NCBI GenBank assembly: GCA_963642885.1
Contig: CAVIJI010000005.1
Coordinates: forward strand, 22,718 to 86,717
Source: UMGS1696 sp963642885
Lineage (GTDB): Bacteria > Bacillota > Clostridia > Oscillospirales > CAG-272
Direction: 5' to 3'
Length of the DNA: 64,000 bases
Shown in pieces: positions 23,961 through 32,383 of this stretch (the stretch's first letter is position 1; every line of letters starts with the position of its first letter). The notes beneath the pieces were generated by a model. It ran no database searches. It saw only the letters and a program-made list of their open reading frames with translations, and had not been told where the DNA came from. The position numbers and the translations under genes were made by a program.

Positions 23961-24827
23961 ATGATTAACACATTGATAAACGGGCTTTGTCTCGGCGGTA
24001 TCTATGCACTTATAGCTCTCGGCTATACGATGGTTTACGGTATTGCCAAGATGCTTAACTTTGCCCACGGCGACATAATTATGGTCGGAGCATATACGAT
24101 ATTAACAACGCTGTCACTGACGGGACACGCACTGCCTGCAGTGATTGTCGCCGTCATTGTCTGCACTCTCCTGGGCATACTCACCGAAAAGGTGGCATAC
24201 AAGCCCCTGAGAGGAGCTTCTCCGCTGGCAGTGCTTATAACTGCGATAGGTGTCAGCTATTTTCTGCAGAGTATTGCGCAGCTGATATACGGAACAAAAT
24301 CACGTTCGATTTCAATAGGAAATTTCGGTGCCGTTGAATTCTGCGGCGTTTCCGTAAGTATTTCGTCTATCATAACCCTTGCTTTATGCGTCGTTATAAT
24401 GGTTTCTCTTACGTTATTCATAAACAAAACACGAGTAGGATGTGCTATGCTTGCGGTATCGGAGGATAAAGGTGCCGCACAGCTTATGGGAATAAACGTT
24501 AACGGAATCATCACCCTGACATTCGCAATCGGTTCGGCTCTCGCCGCATTTGCCAGTACCTTCTATCTTATGCAGATACCGAGCGTGACGCCGACACTCG
24601 GCTCGATGCCCGGTATAAAAGCGTTCACCGCTGCGGTTATCGGCGGTATCGGTTCGATTCCCGGAGCTATGGTCGGAGGAATTCTTCTCGGTGTAATAGA
24701 AAAGCTTGCACTCAGTGTTCCCGTACTCGCGCCGTACACGACGGCGATAGAGTTCGGACTGCTTATAGTGATACTGCTTGTGAAACCCACGGGCATACTC
24801 GGTAAAAAGACAAGAGAGAAGGTATAA
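23961..24827 (+). CDS. livH: Branched-chain amino-acid ABC transporter permease LivH
   Basis: A 288-residue integral membrane permease with about eight hydrophobic segments. It begins INTLINGLCLGGIYALIALGYTMVYG and continues with MLNFAHGDIIMVGAY, both hallmark LivH sequences. The loop EDKGAAQLMGINVN before segment 6 is the ATPase-contact region. It forms the channel with LivM. AGGAGA precedes the ATG and livM follows after two bases, so the two are translated together. Confidence 0.96.
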   Translation: MINTLINGLCLGGIYALIALGYTMVYGIAKMLNFAHGDIIMVGAYTILTTLSLTGHALPAVIVAVIVCTLLGILTEKVAYKPLRGASPLAVLITAIGVSYFLQSIAQLIYGTKSRSISIGNFGAVEFCGVSVSISSIITLALCVVIMVSLTLFINKTRVGCAMLAVSEDKGAAQLMGINVNGIITLTFAIGSALAAFASTFYLMQIPSVTPTLGSMPGIKAFTAAVIGGIGSIPGAMVGGILLGVIEKLALSVPVLAPYTTAIEFGLLIVILLVKPTGILGKKTREKV

Positions 24828-24829
24828 GT

Positions 24830-25987
24830 ATGAAAAAGCCAACCAATTTCAAATTAAAGTATGTAATAAACTACATTCTCGTTCTTGCTCTGCTTATTCC
24901 GACCGCTGTTCTGGGACTGACGGGCGGACTCAAGGGTTCATCCGCACTTTTGCTCACTCAGATCGCGTACAGTATAATTCTTGCGGTATCGCTCAACCTT
25001 GTTGTCGGATTTTTGGGTGAGCTCAGCCTCGGCCATGCGGGATTCATGTGCGTAGGCGCATACATAGGCTGTTTATGCGCGAATTATATGCATAACGTTA
25101 TTCCGTCGAAGCTTGTCGTACTTATAATATCCATGCTGATAGGCGGCATTTGCGCCGCGGTATTCGGCTTGATTATCGGTCTTCCCTGCCTCAGGCTGAA
25201 GGGTGACTATTTGGCGATAGTCACGCTCGCGTTCGGTGAAATCATGAGAACGGTTTTCATGAACCAGGAAATATTCGGCGGTGCGCTCGGACTTACTACC
25301 AAAAAGTACGGTAAAATGCTGTATATAATCGCTTTTATCGTAGTGCTTCTTACTGTTTTCGTATCTCAGAATCTGATGCGAAGCAAGCACGGCAGAGCTA
25401 TTCAGTCAATCAGAGACAACGAGATAGCGTCACGTGCTATGGGTGTAAACGTAACGTACTACAAGCTTATTGTATTTGTTGTATCCGCGTTTTTCGCGGG
25501 AGTTGCCGGAGTAATATACGGCCACAACACGTCTCCCGTCGACTACAGCTTTTTCTCGTTCAACTATTCGATTGAAATACTCGTAATGGTAGTTCTCGGC
25601 GGTATGGGAAACATCAGCGGTTCGATAATAGCCGCGGCGATCCTTACGTTCATAAACGTAAAGCTTCAGACACAGCTGTCCGGTGACCTTGCGGCACTGA
25701 AGCAGCTGATATACGCGCTTATATTGATTATCATGGTAATGTGGAACAATGCGCCCGCACTCAGGGGTGCTCGTGAAAAAATAAACATAAGAAATCTGAC
25801 GGTGAAAATCAAAGAAAAACTTCTCGGAAAGAACAAAAATACTCCCGACGGAGGAATAGATCCTCCCTCGAACGCCGCATGGGATAAGATACCCACGAAA
25901 ATTCCGATGGATGCTATTTTATCGACGGATTTAAGTCCCGACAATCCGTATGAGGCGCAAGCCCCGAAAAAGGAGGAGCGTAAATGA
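24830..25987 (+). CDS. livM: Branched-chain amino-acid ABC transporter permease LivM with long cytoplasmic tail
   Basis: The second permease subunit, with about nine hydrophobic segments. The motif SLNLVVGFLGELSLGHAGFM is near residue 55, LRLKGDYLAIVTLAFGEI near 121, and the ATPase-contact loop RSIRDNEIASRAMGVN-like segment near 190. After the last membrane segment (about residue 310) it has an extra ~65-residue hydrophilic, proline-rich tail (GGIDPPSNAAWDKIPTK ... AQAPKKEERK), making it longer than the usual ~320 residues. The tail's function is unknown. The stop overlaps the livG start (AAATGAGC), indicating translational coupling. Confidence 0.95.
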   Translation: MKKPTNFKLKYVINYILVLALLIPTAVLGLTGGLKGSSALLLTQIAYSIILAVSLNLVVGFLGELSLGHAGFMCVGAYIGCLCANYMHNVIPSKLVVLIISMLIGGICAAVFGLIIGLPCLRLKGDYLAIVTLAFGEIMRTVFMNQEIFGGALGLTTKKYGKMLYIIAFIVVLLTVFVSQNLMRSKHGRAIQSIRDNEIASRAMGVNVTYYKLIVFVVSAFFAGVAGVIYGHNTSPVDYSFFSFNYSIEILVMVVLGGMGNISGSIIAAAILTFINVKLQTQLSGDLAALKQLIYALILIIMVMWNNAPALRGAREKINIRNLTVKIKEKLLGKNKNTPDGGIDPPSNAAWDKIPTKIPMDAILSTDLSPDNPYEAQAPKKEERK

Positions 25988-26748
25988 GCGAATACATTCT
26001 CGAAACAGAAGGTCTCGGAATTACATTCGGCGGTTTAAAGGCCGTACAGAGTGTGGATCTCAAGATAAAGAAAAATCAATTATACGGCTTAATCGGACCG
26101 AACGGTGCGGGAAAAACCACGGTATTCAATATGCTGACGGGAGTATACAAGCCTACCACCGGAAAAATCAAGCTATGCGGTGAGGATATAACGGGAAAGT
26201 CATCTATAGAGATAAACAAAAAAGGAATAGCGAGAACATTCCAGAATATAAGACTTTTCTCGAACATGTCCGTTATCGACAATGTTCTCGTGGGTTTGGG
26301 AAATCAATCCTCCTGCAATTTATTCGAAAGCATATTCCGTCTTCCGAGATACTGGTCGACGGAAAAGGAATTGAGAGCGAAGGCACGCGAACTGCTGCGG
26401 GTATTCGGACTTGATGAAGAAAGACGCACGGAAGCATCGAATCTTCCGTACGGAAAGCAAAGAAAGCTTGAAATAGCAAGAGCACTTGCGACAAATCCGA
26501 AAATACTGTTGCTTGACGAGCCTGCCGCGGGTATGAATCCGCAGGAGACAGCCGAACTTACGGAGACCATACGTTTTGTCAGAGACAAATTCGACATGAC
26601 TGTGCTGTTAATCGAGCATGACATGAGTCTTGTATCGAAGCTTTGCGATGAGCTTACGGTTTTGAATTTCGGAACGGTTCTTGCTCAGGGAAATGTGGAA
26701 AATGTTTTAAACGATCCGGAGGTTGTGAGGGCGTATTTGGGAGAATAG
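25984..26748 (+). CDS. livG: Branched-chain amino-acid ABC transporter ATPase LivG
   Basis: A cytoplasmic ATPase subunit of 254 residues. Walker A is GPNGAGKTT near residue 37. The LivG-specific stretch FNMLTGVYKPTTGKI follows, then GIARTFQNIRLF with the Q-loop. The signature region is LPYGKQRKLEIARALATNPKILLLDEPAAGMNP, with a degenerate signature (YGKQRK for LSGGQ) typical of LivG. The switch histidine is in LIEHDMSLV. The strong ribosome site AAAGGAGGAGCG lies inside the end of livM. A palindromic repeat begins one base after its stop codon and separates it from livF. Confidence 0.96.
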   Translation: MSEYILETEGLGITFGGLKAVQSVDLKIKKNQLYGLIGPNGAGKTTVFNMLTGVYKPTTGKIKLCGEDITGKSSIEINKKGIARTFQNIRLFSNMSVIDNVLVGLGNQSSCNLFESIFRLPRYWSTEKELRAKARELLRVFGLDEERRTEASNLPYGKQRKLEIARALATNPKILLLDEPAAGMNPQETAELTETIRFVRDKFDMTVLLIEHDMSLVSKLCDELTVLNFGTVLAQGNVENVLNDPEVVRAYLGE

Positions 26749-26749
26749 T

Positions 26750-26896
26750 GTCGGCGGATAAACTTACAGCATAAATAGTAAAGACAACCGCCGCCGACTC
26801 GAGAATTTCACTTGCGGTGAAATTCTCCGACGGAAAGGCTTGAGATATTCTCGGCGGATAAGCCTACAGCATAAATTGTAAGACAACCGCCGCCGA
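26750..26896. repeat. Mosaic palindromic repeat (M1-M2-M1) inside the liv operon
   Basis: M1 copies at 26750-26798 (arms GTCGGCGG/CCGCCGAC) and 26851-26896 share the interior ACAGCATAAAT and the 3' part GACAACCGCCGCCGA. Between them M2 (26801-26827) is a perfect 11-bp hairpin, GAGAATTTCAC/GTGAAATTCTC, followed by the linker TCTCCGACGG-AAAGGCTTGAG. The same module order and the AGGCTTG linker recur near 48.7 and 55.0 kb. It lies between livG and livF, without a T-run, so it need not stop transcription. Confidence 0.9.
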
Positions 26897-26927
26897 CGAA
26901 AGAGCGGACATAGAAAGAAGGAGAAGT

Positions 26928-27638
26928 ATGGCATTACTCGAAGTTACGGATCTGAAAGTCAATTACGGATTGATTCAGGCGATAAAGGGAGTTTCCTTCA
27001 CGGTTAATGAAGGGGAGATAGTTTCTCTTATAGGTGCAAACGGAGCGGGAAAAACCACAATTATGCACTCGGTGTGCAATCTGATACCCAAGTCCGGCGG
27101 TAAAGTCGTTTTCGACGGAAATGATGTAACCGTTCTGCCTGCGCACAAGCTTGTTACGCTCGGAATTTCTCAGGTGCCGGAGAGAAGAAGAATATTTCAG
27201 GAGCTGACTGTTGCCGAAAACCTGAAAATGGGTGCGTATACGAGACGCGACAAAAAAGAAACAGAGGAAACACTCGAGAAAATGTACGAGAGATTTCCCA
27301 TACTCAAGGAAAGAGCAAAGCAGATTGCGGGCACGTTATCGGGCGGAGAACAGCAGATGCTCGCGATGAGCCGTGCGCTTATGTCGCATCCCAAGCTGCT
27401 TCTTCTCGATGAACCCAGCATGGGTTTATCTCCTCTTTACGTGAACACGATATTCGATATGATAAAAAAGGTCAACGAAGAGGGCACGACGGTATTTCTT
27501 GTGGAACAAAACGCAAAGAAGGCTCTTAACATTGCCGACAGAGCATATGTACTTGAGACGGGCAACATGGTTAAGGAAGGCTCGGGACAAGCTCTGCTTG
27601 AGGATGACAGCATTAAGAAGGCATACCTCGGTGGTTAA
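26928..27638 (+). CDS. livF: Branched-chain amino-acid ABC transporter ATPase LivF
   Basis: The second ATPase of the importer, 236 residues. It has VNYGLIQAIKGVSFTVNEGEI-type N-terminal strands, Walker A GANGAGKTT near residue 35, SQVPERRRIFQELTVAENL, signature LSGGEQQMLAMSRALM, Walker B LLLLDEPSMGLSP and the switch EQNAKKAL in place of the usual H-loop, as is normal in LivF. AGAAGGAGAAGT precedes the ATG. The palindromic repeat between livG and livF gives a 179-base gap inside the operon, where the other genes abut. A strong terminator follows. Confidence 0.96.
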   Translation: MALLEVTDLKVNYGLIQAIKGVSFTVNEGEIVSLIGANGAGKTTIMHSVCNLIPKSGGKVVFDGNDVTVLPAHKLVTLGISQVPERRRIFQELTVAENLKMGAYTRRDKKETEETLEKMYERFPILKERAKQIAGTLSGGEQQMLAMSRALMSHPKLLLLDEPSMGLSPLYVNTIFDMIKKVNEEGTTVFLVEQNAKKALNIADRAYVLETGNMVKEGSGQALLEDDSIKKAYLGG

Positions 27639-27664
27639 CGAGCGATAATATGGGGAAAATCAAG

Positions 27665-27692
27665 AGAGAACGGATATACCGTTCTCTTTTTT
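27665..27692 (+). terminator. Terminator of the liv operon
   Basis: AGAGAACGG-ATATA-CCGTTCTCT followed by an uninterrupted T-run, an ideal intrinsic terminator. Confidence 0.93.
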
Positions 27693-27749
27693 CACTTTTC
27701 CGACACATAATCGTTTCACAAAAATCGTATTGAAATTTATATAAATAGC

Positions 27750-27778
27750 TTGACAAAAGATATAAAACGTGAGATAAT
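27750..27778 (+). promoter_or_regulatory. Promoter of the ribbon-helix-helix gene
   Basis: Consensus TTGACA (27750-27755), 17 bp and GATAAT (27773-27778). Transcription should begin near 27785, which excludes the long upstream open frame as the start of the following gene. Confidence 0.85.
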
Positions 27779-27815
27779 ATATGTGTCAGATGAAGAAAGG
27801 AACGGTACATATGAA

Positions 27816-28472
27816 ATGAAAAAAACTTTATACAGTCTGATGCTCTCCGATGATGTAATGCGGGAGATAGATGCCTTGGCTCATAGAATGGGGACTAATC
27901 GTTCTAATCTGGTGAACATGATTCTTGCCGAAAAGGTACAGGTTCGCACACCCGAACAGCAGATGAACGATATATTCAGCGGCATCGAGCAGCTGCTCGC
28001 ATCATCTCGTGAGCTGATTCCGCTCTTTGCCCCAAATACACAGAGAGTCACGGTTCGTTCGAGCCTCGAATACAAATATCATCCGACGGTGCGTTACGAA
28101 GTTGAGCTTGTGAACGGATTTGTGCCCGGTGAGCCCATAGGTACGCTTACCGCGAATTTCCGAACACAATCGCAGGCACTTATCGAGCTGCTCGGAAGAT
28201 TTTTCCGCTGTCTGACGAGGATAGAGGGAGCGATGCTGCCGATAGATGCCGCTTATTCGATTGAAAACGGAAGGTTCACGAGAACACTCGCGTATCCTTC
28301 GAGAAAAAACGGTGAAAACAGTATTTTAAACGCCGAAGAAATATCAAAAGCAATAACGGATTACGTCAGCTTGATTGACAGGATGATGAAGGCTTGCGTG
28401 GGAGGCGCGGATTCGCGTGTTCTTACAGATATGTATTCCGCAGATCTTGCCGAGCGTGAAATATTGTTGTAA
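27816..28472 (+). CDS. Ribbon-helix-helix (CopG/Arc-like) DNA-binding protein
   Basis: A 218-residue protein. Its N-terminus MKKTLYSLMLSDDVMREIDALAHRMG-type strand and helix, followed by TNRSNLVNMILAE, is a classic ribbon-helix-helix fold that binds DNA as a dimer. The remaining ~170 residues are not recognised; they contain charged strands (VRSSLEYKYHPTVRYEVELVNG) and helices. ATG 27816 is the only in-frame start after the promoter. A two-codon mini-frame ATG AAA TGA (27811-27819) has the better distance to AAAGGAAC and overlaps this start, so translation may be by coupling. It stands directly upstream of clpB, which it could regulate; that is inference. Confidence 0.82.
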   Translation: MKKTLYSLMLSDDVMREIDALAHRMGTNRSNLVNMILAEKVQVRTPEQQMNDIFSGIEQLLASSRELIPLFAPNTQRVTVRSSLEYKYHPTVRYEVELVNGFVPGEPIGTLTANFRTQSQALIELLGRFFRCLTRIEGAMLPIDAAYSIENGRFTRTLAYPSRKNGENSILNAEEISKAITDYVSLIDRMMKACVGGADSRVLTDMYSADLAEREILL

Positions 28473-28520
28473 ATAAGGAGAAAATTTACATCCGAAATCA
28501 GAATGAAAGGATGATGATAT

Positions 28521-31157
28521 ATGAACGCCGAAAAATTCACACAGAAAACTATAGAAGTAATTAATAACGCGCAGAATCTCGCGAGGGACAGACAGAACCA
28601 GACACTTGCGGCAGAGCACCTTCTGTACTCGCTTCTCGATATGGACGGGGGATTGGTACGTACACTGATTATGCGTATCGGTCAGAAATCGGGCAAAAAC
28701 GATATAATCGACTCAATGCTGAACGATACAGATGCCGCAATCGAACGTCTTCCGAAGGTCAGCGGTGCGAGCGGTGAACTGTATCCCTCGGGCGAGGTTT
28801 CATCGGTGCTTCGCTTTGCGGAAAAAGCGGCTTCGGGCATGAAGGACGAGTATATTTCGGTAGAACATATTATGCTCGGACTTTTATCGGAAGGCGGAAG
28901 AGGAGTACGCGATATTTGTGCGAGATACGGGGTCGGAACAAAAAGCTTTACCGATGAGCTTGCCAAGGTAAAAACATCACCCGTGACAAGCGATAATCCC
29001 GAGGATACATACGATGTACTCGAAAAATACGGTACGGATCTTGTCGAGAGGGCAAGAGAACAAAAGCTTGATCCCGTTATAGGCCGAGACAGCGAAATAA
29101 GAAGTGTCGTAAGAATACTTTCACGCAAGAGCAAGAATAACCCCGTATTGATAGGCGAACCGGGTGTCGGTAAAACCGCAATAGCCGAAGGTCTCGCACA
29201 GCGTATTGTCCGCGGCGATGTACCCGACGGACTCAAGGATAAAACGATATTCTCACTCGACATGGGTGCTCTTGTGGCGGGAGCGAAATACCGCGGAGAG
29301 TTCGAGGAAAGACTGAAGGCCGTGCTCAATGAAATCAAAAAGGCCGAGGGAAAGATTATTCTGTTTATCGATGAGCTTCATACTATCGTTGGTGCAGGCA
29401 AGACGGAAGGCTCCATGGACGCAGGCAACCTGCTCAAGCCGATGCTGGCGCGCGGCGAGCTCCATTGTATAGGTGCTACGACGCTTGACGAATACAGAAA
29501 ATATATTGAAAAGGATGCCGCTCTCGAAAGACGTTTTCAGCCCGTAATGGTAGACGAACCGACGGTTGAGGACACGATTTCCATACTTCGCGGACTGAAA
29601 GAGAGATATGAAATATTCCACGGAGTAAGAATTCACGATAACGCTCTTGTTTCGGCGGCACTGCTTTCGCATCGTTACATAACAGACCGTTTTCTTCCCG
29701 ATAAAGCCATAGACCTTGTGGATGAAGCGTGCGCAATGATAAGAACGGAGATTGATTCGATGCCGAGCGAGCTTGACGATCTCAGACGTGACATCATGCA
29801 GCTCGAAATCGAGGAAATGTCGCTGAAGAAGGAAGAAGACAAGCTTTCACAGGACAGACTGGAAAAGCTGAGAGAAGAGCTTTCCGAGAAAAAAGAAAAA
29901 TTCAACGAAATGAAGGCTCGCTGGGAGTCCGAGAAGGATGCCGCGGAGAATGTTAAAAAGCTTAAAGCCGATATCGAAAAGATGACGGGAGATATCGAGC
30001 ACGCACAGCTTAACGGCGAATACGAAAAGGCCGCGAGACTGAAGTATTCCGAGCTGCCCGCTTTACAGAAGAAGCTCGGTGAAACAGAAGAACTGACCGA
30101 AAAGCAAAACCAGAATCTTCTTGTACGCTCTACGGTTACGGAAGAGGAGATTGCGGAGGTAGTGGCACGCTGGACGGGTATTCCCGTTTCAAAGCTGGTT
30201 GAGGGAGAAAGAGAAAAGCTTCTTCACCTTGAGGACATCCTTCATAAACGTGTTATAGGCCAGAACGAAGCCGTAAGACTTGTCAGCGAAGCAATTCAGC
30301 GTTCACGTGCGGGTATATCCGATCCGAACAGACCTATAGGAAGCTTTCTGTTCCTCGGCCCTACCGGTGTCGGCAAGACGGAGCTGGCGAAAACTCTTGC
30401 GGAGTGCCTGTTCGACGATGAACACAATATTGCGAGAATCGATATGACGGAGTACATGGAGAAATTCAGCGTATCCAGACTCATCGGAGCGCCTCCGGGA
30501 TATGTGGGATACGATGAAGGCGGTCAGCTTACGGAAGCCGTGAGACGCCATCCGTACAGTGTCGTATTGTTCGATGAGGTCGAAAAAGCACATCCCGATG
30601 TGTTCAATATTCTCCTTCAGATACTCGACGACGGAAGAATTACCGACAGTCAGGGAAGAACCGTTGACTTCAAGAATACGATAATCATACTGACATCGAA
30701 TATAGGAAGCCAGTATCTGCTTGACGGAATCACCGCAGACGGTGAAATAAGCGATGATGCGCGTGCTAAGGTTATGGCGGATCTCAGAGCATCATTCAGA
30801 CCGGAATTTCTTAACAGACTTGACGAAACGATAATGTTCAAGCCTCTTACAAAGGATAACCTCGGCGGAATCATCGAAAATCTGCTTTCGGGTCTCAGAA
30901 AACGTCTTGCGGACAGAACAGCGGGCGGCGGACTTAATCTTGAAGTAACGGATGCGGCAAAGGATGTAATAATCGACAACGGATATGATCCCGTTTACGG
31001 TGCGCGTCCGTTAAAGAGATATCTGCAGGGAACAGCAGAGACGTTGATTGCCAAGGAAATCCTTGCGGGAAACCTCAGTGCGGGAACTACTCTGGTACTC
31101 GATGCCGAAAACGGAAAGCTCACCTGCCATCCCGTTTTCAATCCGGAAATCAAATAA
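28521..31157 (+). CDS. clpB: ATP-dependent disaggregase ClpB
   Basis: A hexameric AAA+ chaperone that, with DnaK, dissolves protein aggregates in the cytoplasm. The 878 residues show two Clp N-repeats (~1-145), first AAA+ module with GEPGVGKT (about 211) and DELHTIVGAG, and a long coiled-coil middle domain (~405-530: heptads rich in Glu/Lys). The second AAA+ module has GPTGVGKT (about 612) and FDEVEKAHPDVFNILLQILDDG. The long middle domain and the absence of an IGF/LGF ClpP-docking loop point to ClpB rather than ClpC. AAAGGATGATGATAT precedes the ATG. No CIRCE or CtsR box was seen nearby. The gene follows the ribbon-helix-helix gene by 48 bases. Confidence 0.95.
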   Translation: MNAEKFTQKTIEVINNAQNLARDRQNQTLAAEHLLYSLLDMDGGLVRTLIMRIGQKSGKNDIIDSMLNDTDAAIERLPKVSGASGELYPSGEVSSVLRFAEKAASGMKDEYISVEHIMLGLLSEGGRGVRDICARYGVGTKSFTDELAKVKTSPVTSDNPEDTYDVLEKYGTDLVERAREQKLDPVIGRDSEIRSVVRILSRKSKNNPVLIGEPGVGKTAIAEGLAQRIVRGDVPDGLKDKTIFSLDMGALVAGAKYRGEFEERLKAVLNEIKKAEGKIILFIDELHTIVGAGKTEGSMDAGNLLKPMLARGELHCIGATTLDEYRKYIEKDAALERRFQPVMVDEPTVEDTISILRGLKERYEIFHGVRIHDNALVSAALLSHRYITDRFLPDKAIDLVDEACAMIRTEIDSMPSELDDLRRDIMQLEIEEMSLKKEEDKLSQDRLEKLREELSEKKEKFNEMKARWESEKDAAENVKKLKADIEKMTGDIEHAQLNGEYEKAARLKYSELPALQKKLGETEELTEKQNQNLLVRSTVTEEEIAEVVARWTGIPVSKLVEGEREKLLHLEDILHKRVIGQNEAVRLVSEAIQRSRAGISDPNRPIGSFLFLGPTGVGKTELAKTLAECLFDDEHNIARIDMTEYMEKFSVSRLIGAPPGYVGYDEGGQLTEAVRRHPYSVVLFDEVEKAHPDVFNILLQILDDGRITDSQGRTVDFKNTIIILTSNIGSQYLLDGITADGEISDDARAKVMADLRASFRPEFLNRLDETIMFKPLTKDNLGGIIENLLSGLRKRLADRTAGGGLNLEVTDAAKDVIIDNGYDPVYGARPLKRYLQGTAETLIAKEILAGNLSAGTTLVLDAENGKLTCHPVFNPEIK

Positions 31158-31190
31158 TAAATACTGCGGCAATCTGCCGTAAAAAATAAA

Positions 31191-31246
31191 AAATACCGTC
31201 CTCGTGATATGTACGCAAACGGCACATTGTCACGGAGACGGTATTT
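31191..31246. terminator. Bidirectional terminator between clpB and transketolase
   Basis: AAATACCGTC-NN-CGTGA pairs with TCACG-NN-GACGGTATTT across a large loop, followed by T7 on the plus strand; the genes are convergent. Confidence 0.85.
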
Positions 31247-31264
31247 TTTTATTTTACGAAAAAA

Positions 31265-32206
31265 TTATTTCTTGAGAGCGACAGCGGCTTTTGCTTTTTC
31301 GGCAATAGCGACAGCGTCGAGATGGAAGAAGGATACAAGCTCCTTAGCGGGACCGCTGCGTCCGAATTCATCGTTTACGCCTACTCTGAGAACGGGTGTG
31401 GGTCTCTTCTCGGAGAGAAGCTCGCATACCGCACCGCCAAGACCGCCGATTATGTTGTGCTCTTCGCATGTTACGATGCATCCGCACTTTTCGGCTTCGG
31501 CAATTACAAGCTCATTGTCAAGAGGCTTGATTGTAGCCATGTTCACTACGGAAGCGGAAATTCCTTCGTTTGCGAGAAGCTCGCGCGCGAGAAGAGCCTG
31601 TTCGACTTCGATACCGGTTGCGATGAGAGATACATCGTTTCCGTCGGCCATTTTTACGCCTTTTCCGATTTGGAACTGATACTTGTCATCGAAATATGTG
31701 GGCACTGCCATTCTGCCGAAACGGAGATAAACGGGACCCACATATTCGATAGCGGCTTTAACGGCGAGTCTTGCCTCGACGGCGTCCGCGGGATTGATGA
31801 TTGTCATTCCGGGAATTGTGCGCATAAGTGCGATGTCTTCACAGCACTGGTGTGTGGCACCGTCTTCACCGACGGTGATTCCGGCATGAGTTGCACCGAT
31901 TTTTACGTTTGTGTGGGGATAACCTATTGAGTTTCTTACCTGCTCGAAGCTTCTGCCTGCCGCGAACATAGCGAATGTGGAAGCAAACGGTATTTTACCG
32001 CAGAGTGACATGCCTACCGCAACACACATAAGGTTGTTTTCGGCAATACCGCAGTCAAAGAATCTATCGGGGAACGCTTTCTTAAAGGTGCCCGTTTTGG
32101 TGGCAGCCGCAAGGTCTGCGTCAAGAACCACAAGATTGTCGTATATGGCGCCAAACTCGGCAAGCGCTTTACCGTACGCTTCACGGGTAGCAATTTTATC
32201 TGCCAT
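31265..32206 (-). CDS. Transketolase, C-terminal (pyrimidine-binding) subunit
   Basis: The second half of a split transketolase, 313 residues. It carries the pyrimidine-binding region with ATRDAYGK-like start (KIATREAYGKALAEF) and FDCGIAENNLMCVAVGMSLCGKIPF near residue 50-75, containing the glutamate that activates thiamine diphosphate. GITVGEDGATHQCCEDIALMRTIPGM and the C-terminal transketolase domain (ITVCEEHNIIGGLGGAV-like segment) follow. Together with the N-terminal subunit it moves two-carbon units in the pentose phosphate pathway. AAAGGATAAAATATC precedes the ATG. It is separated from its partner by 143 bases containing a partial tandem duplication of the partner's 3' end. Confidence 0.95.
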   Translation of the reverse strand: MADKIATREAYGKALAEFGAIYDNLVVLDADLAAATKTGTFKKAFPDRFFDCGIAENNLMCVAVGMSLCGKIPFASTFAMFAAGRSFEQVRNSIGYPHTNVKIGATHAGITVGEDGATHQCCEDIALMRTIPGMTIINPADAVEARLAVKAAIEYVGPVYLRFGRMAVPTYFDDKYQFQIGKGVKMADGNDVSLIATGIEVEQALLARELLANEGISASVVNMATIKPLDNELVIAEAEKCGCIVTCEEHNIIGGLGGAVCELLSEKRPTPVLRVGVNDEFGRSGPAKELVSFFHLDAVAIAEKAKAAVALKK

Positions 32207-32304
32207 GATATTTTATCCTTTCGATATTATGTGGAAGAACATTCGGACTGCTCGTCCGTGTTCGGGTGTATTCGGGTTTACTGTTTGATATTCTGTGTCG
32301 ATGC

Positions 32305-32383
32305 TTATCTTTCGCCGAGGTCTTTCATGGCGATTTCGACGAAATGAGTTTATCTTTCGCCGAGGTCTTTCATGGCGATTTCG
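32305..32383. repeat. 34-bp direct repeat: duplicated 3' end of the transketolase N-subunit gene
   Basis: Bases 32305-32338 and 32350-32383 are identical, with a 45-bp period. The second copy is the true gene end, encoding EIAMKDLGER and its stop. The first is an extra copy just downstream of that stop, in the spacer before the C-terminal subunit gene. Confidence 0.9.

Noticed and set aside
28473..28520. CIRCE or CtsR operator for clpB
   Set aside because: Neither the TTAGCACTC-N9-GAGTGCTAA repeat nor tandem GGTCAAA heptamers occur upstream of clpB or of the preceding gene.
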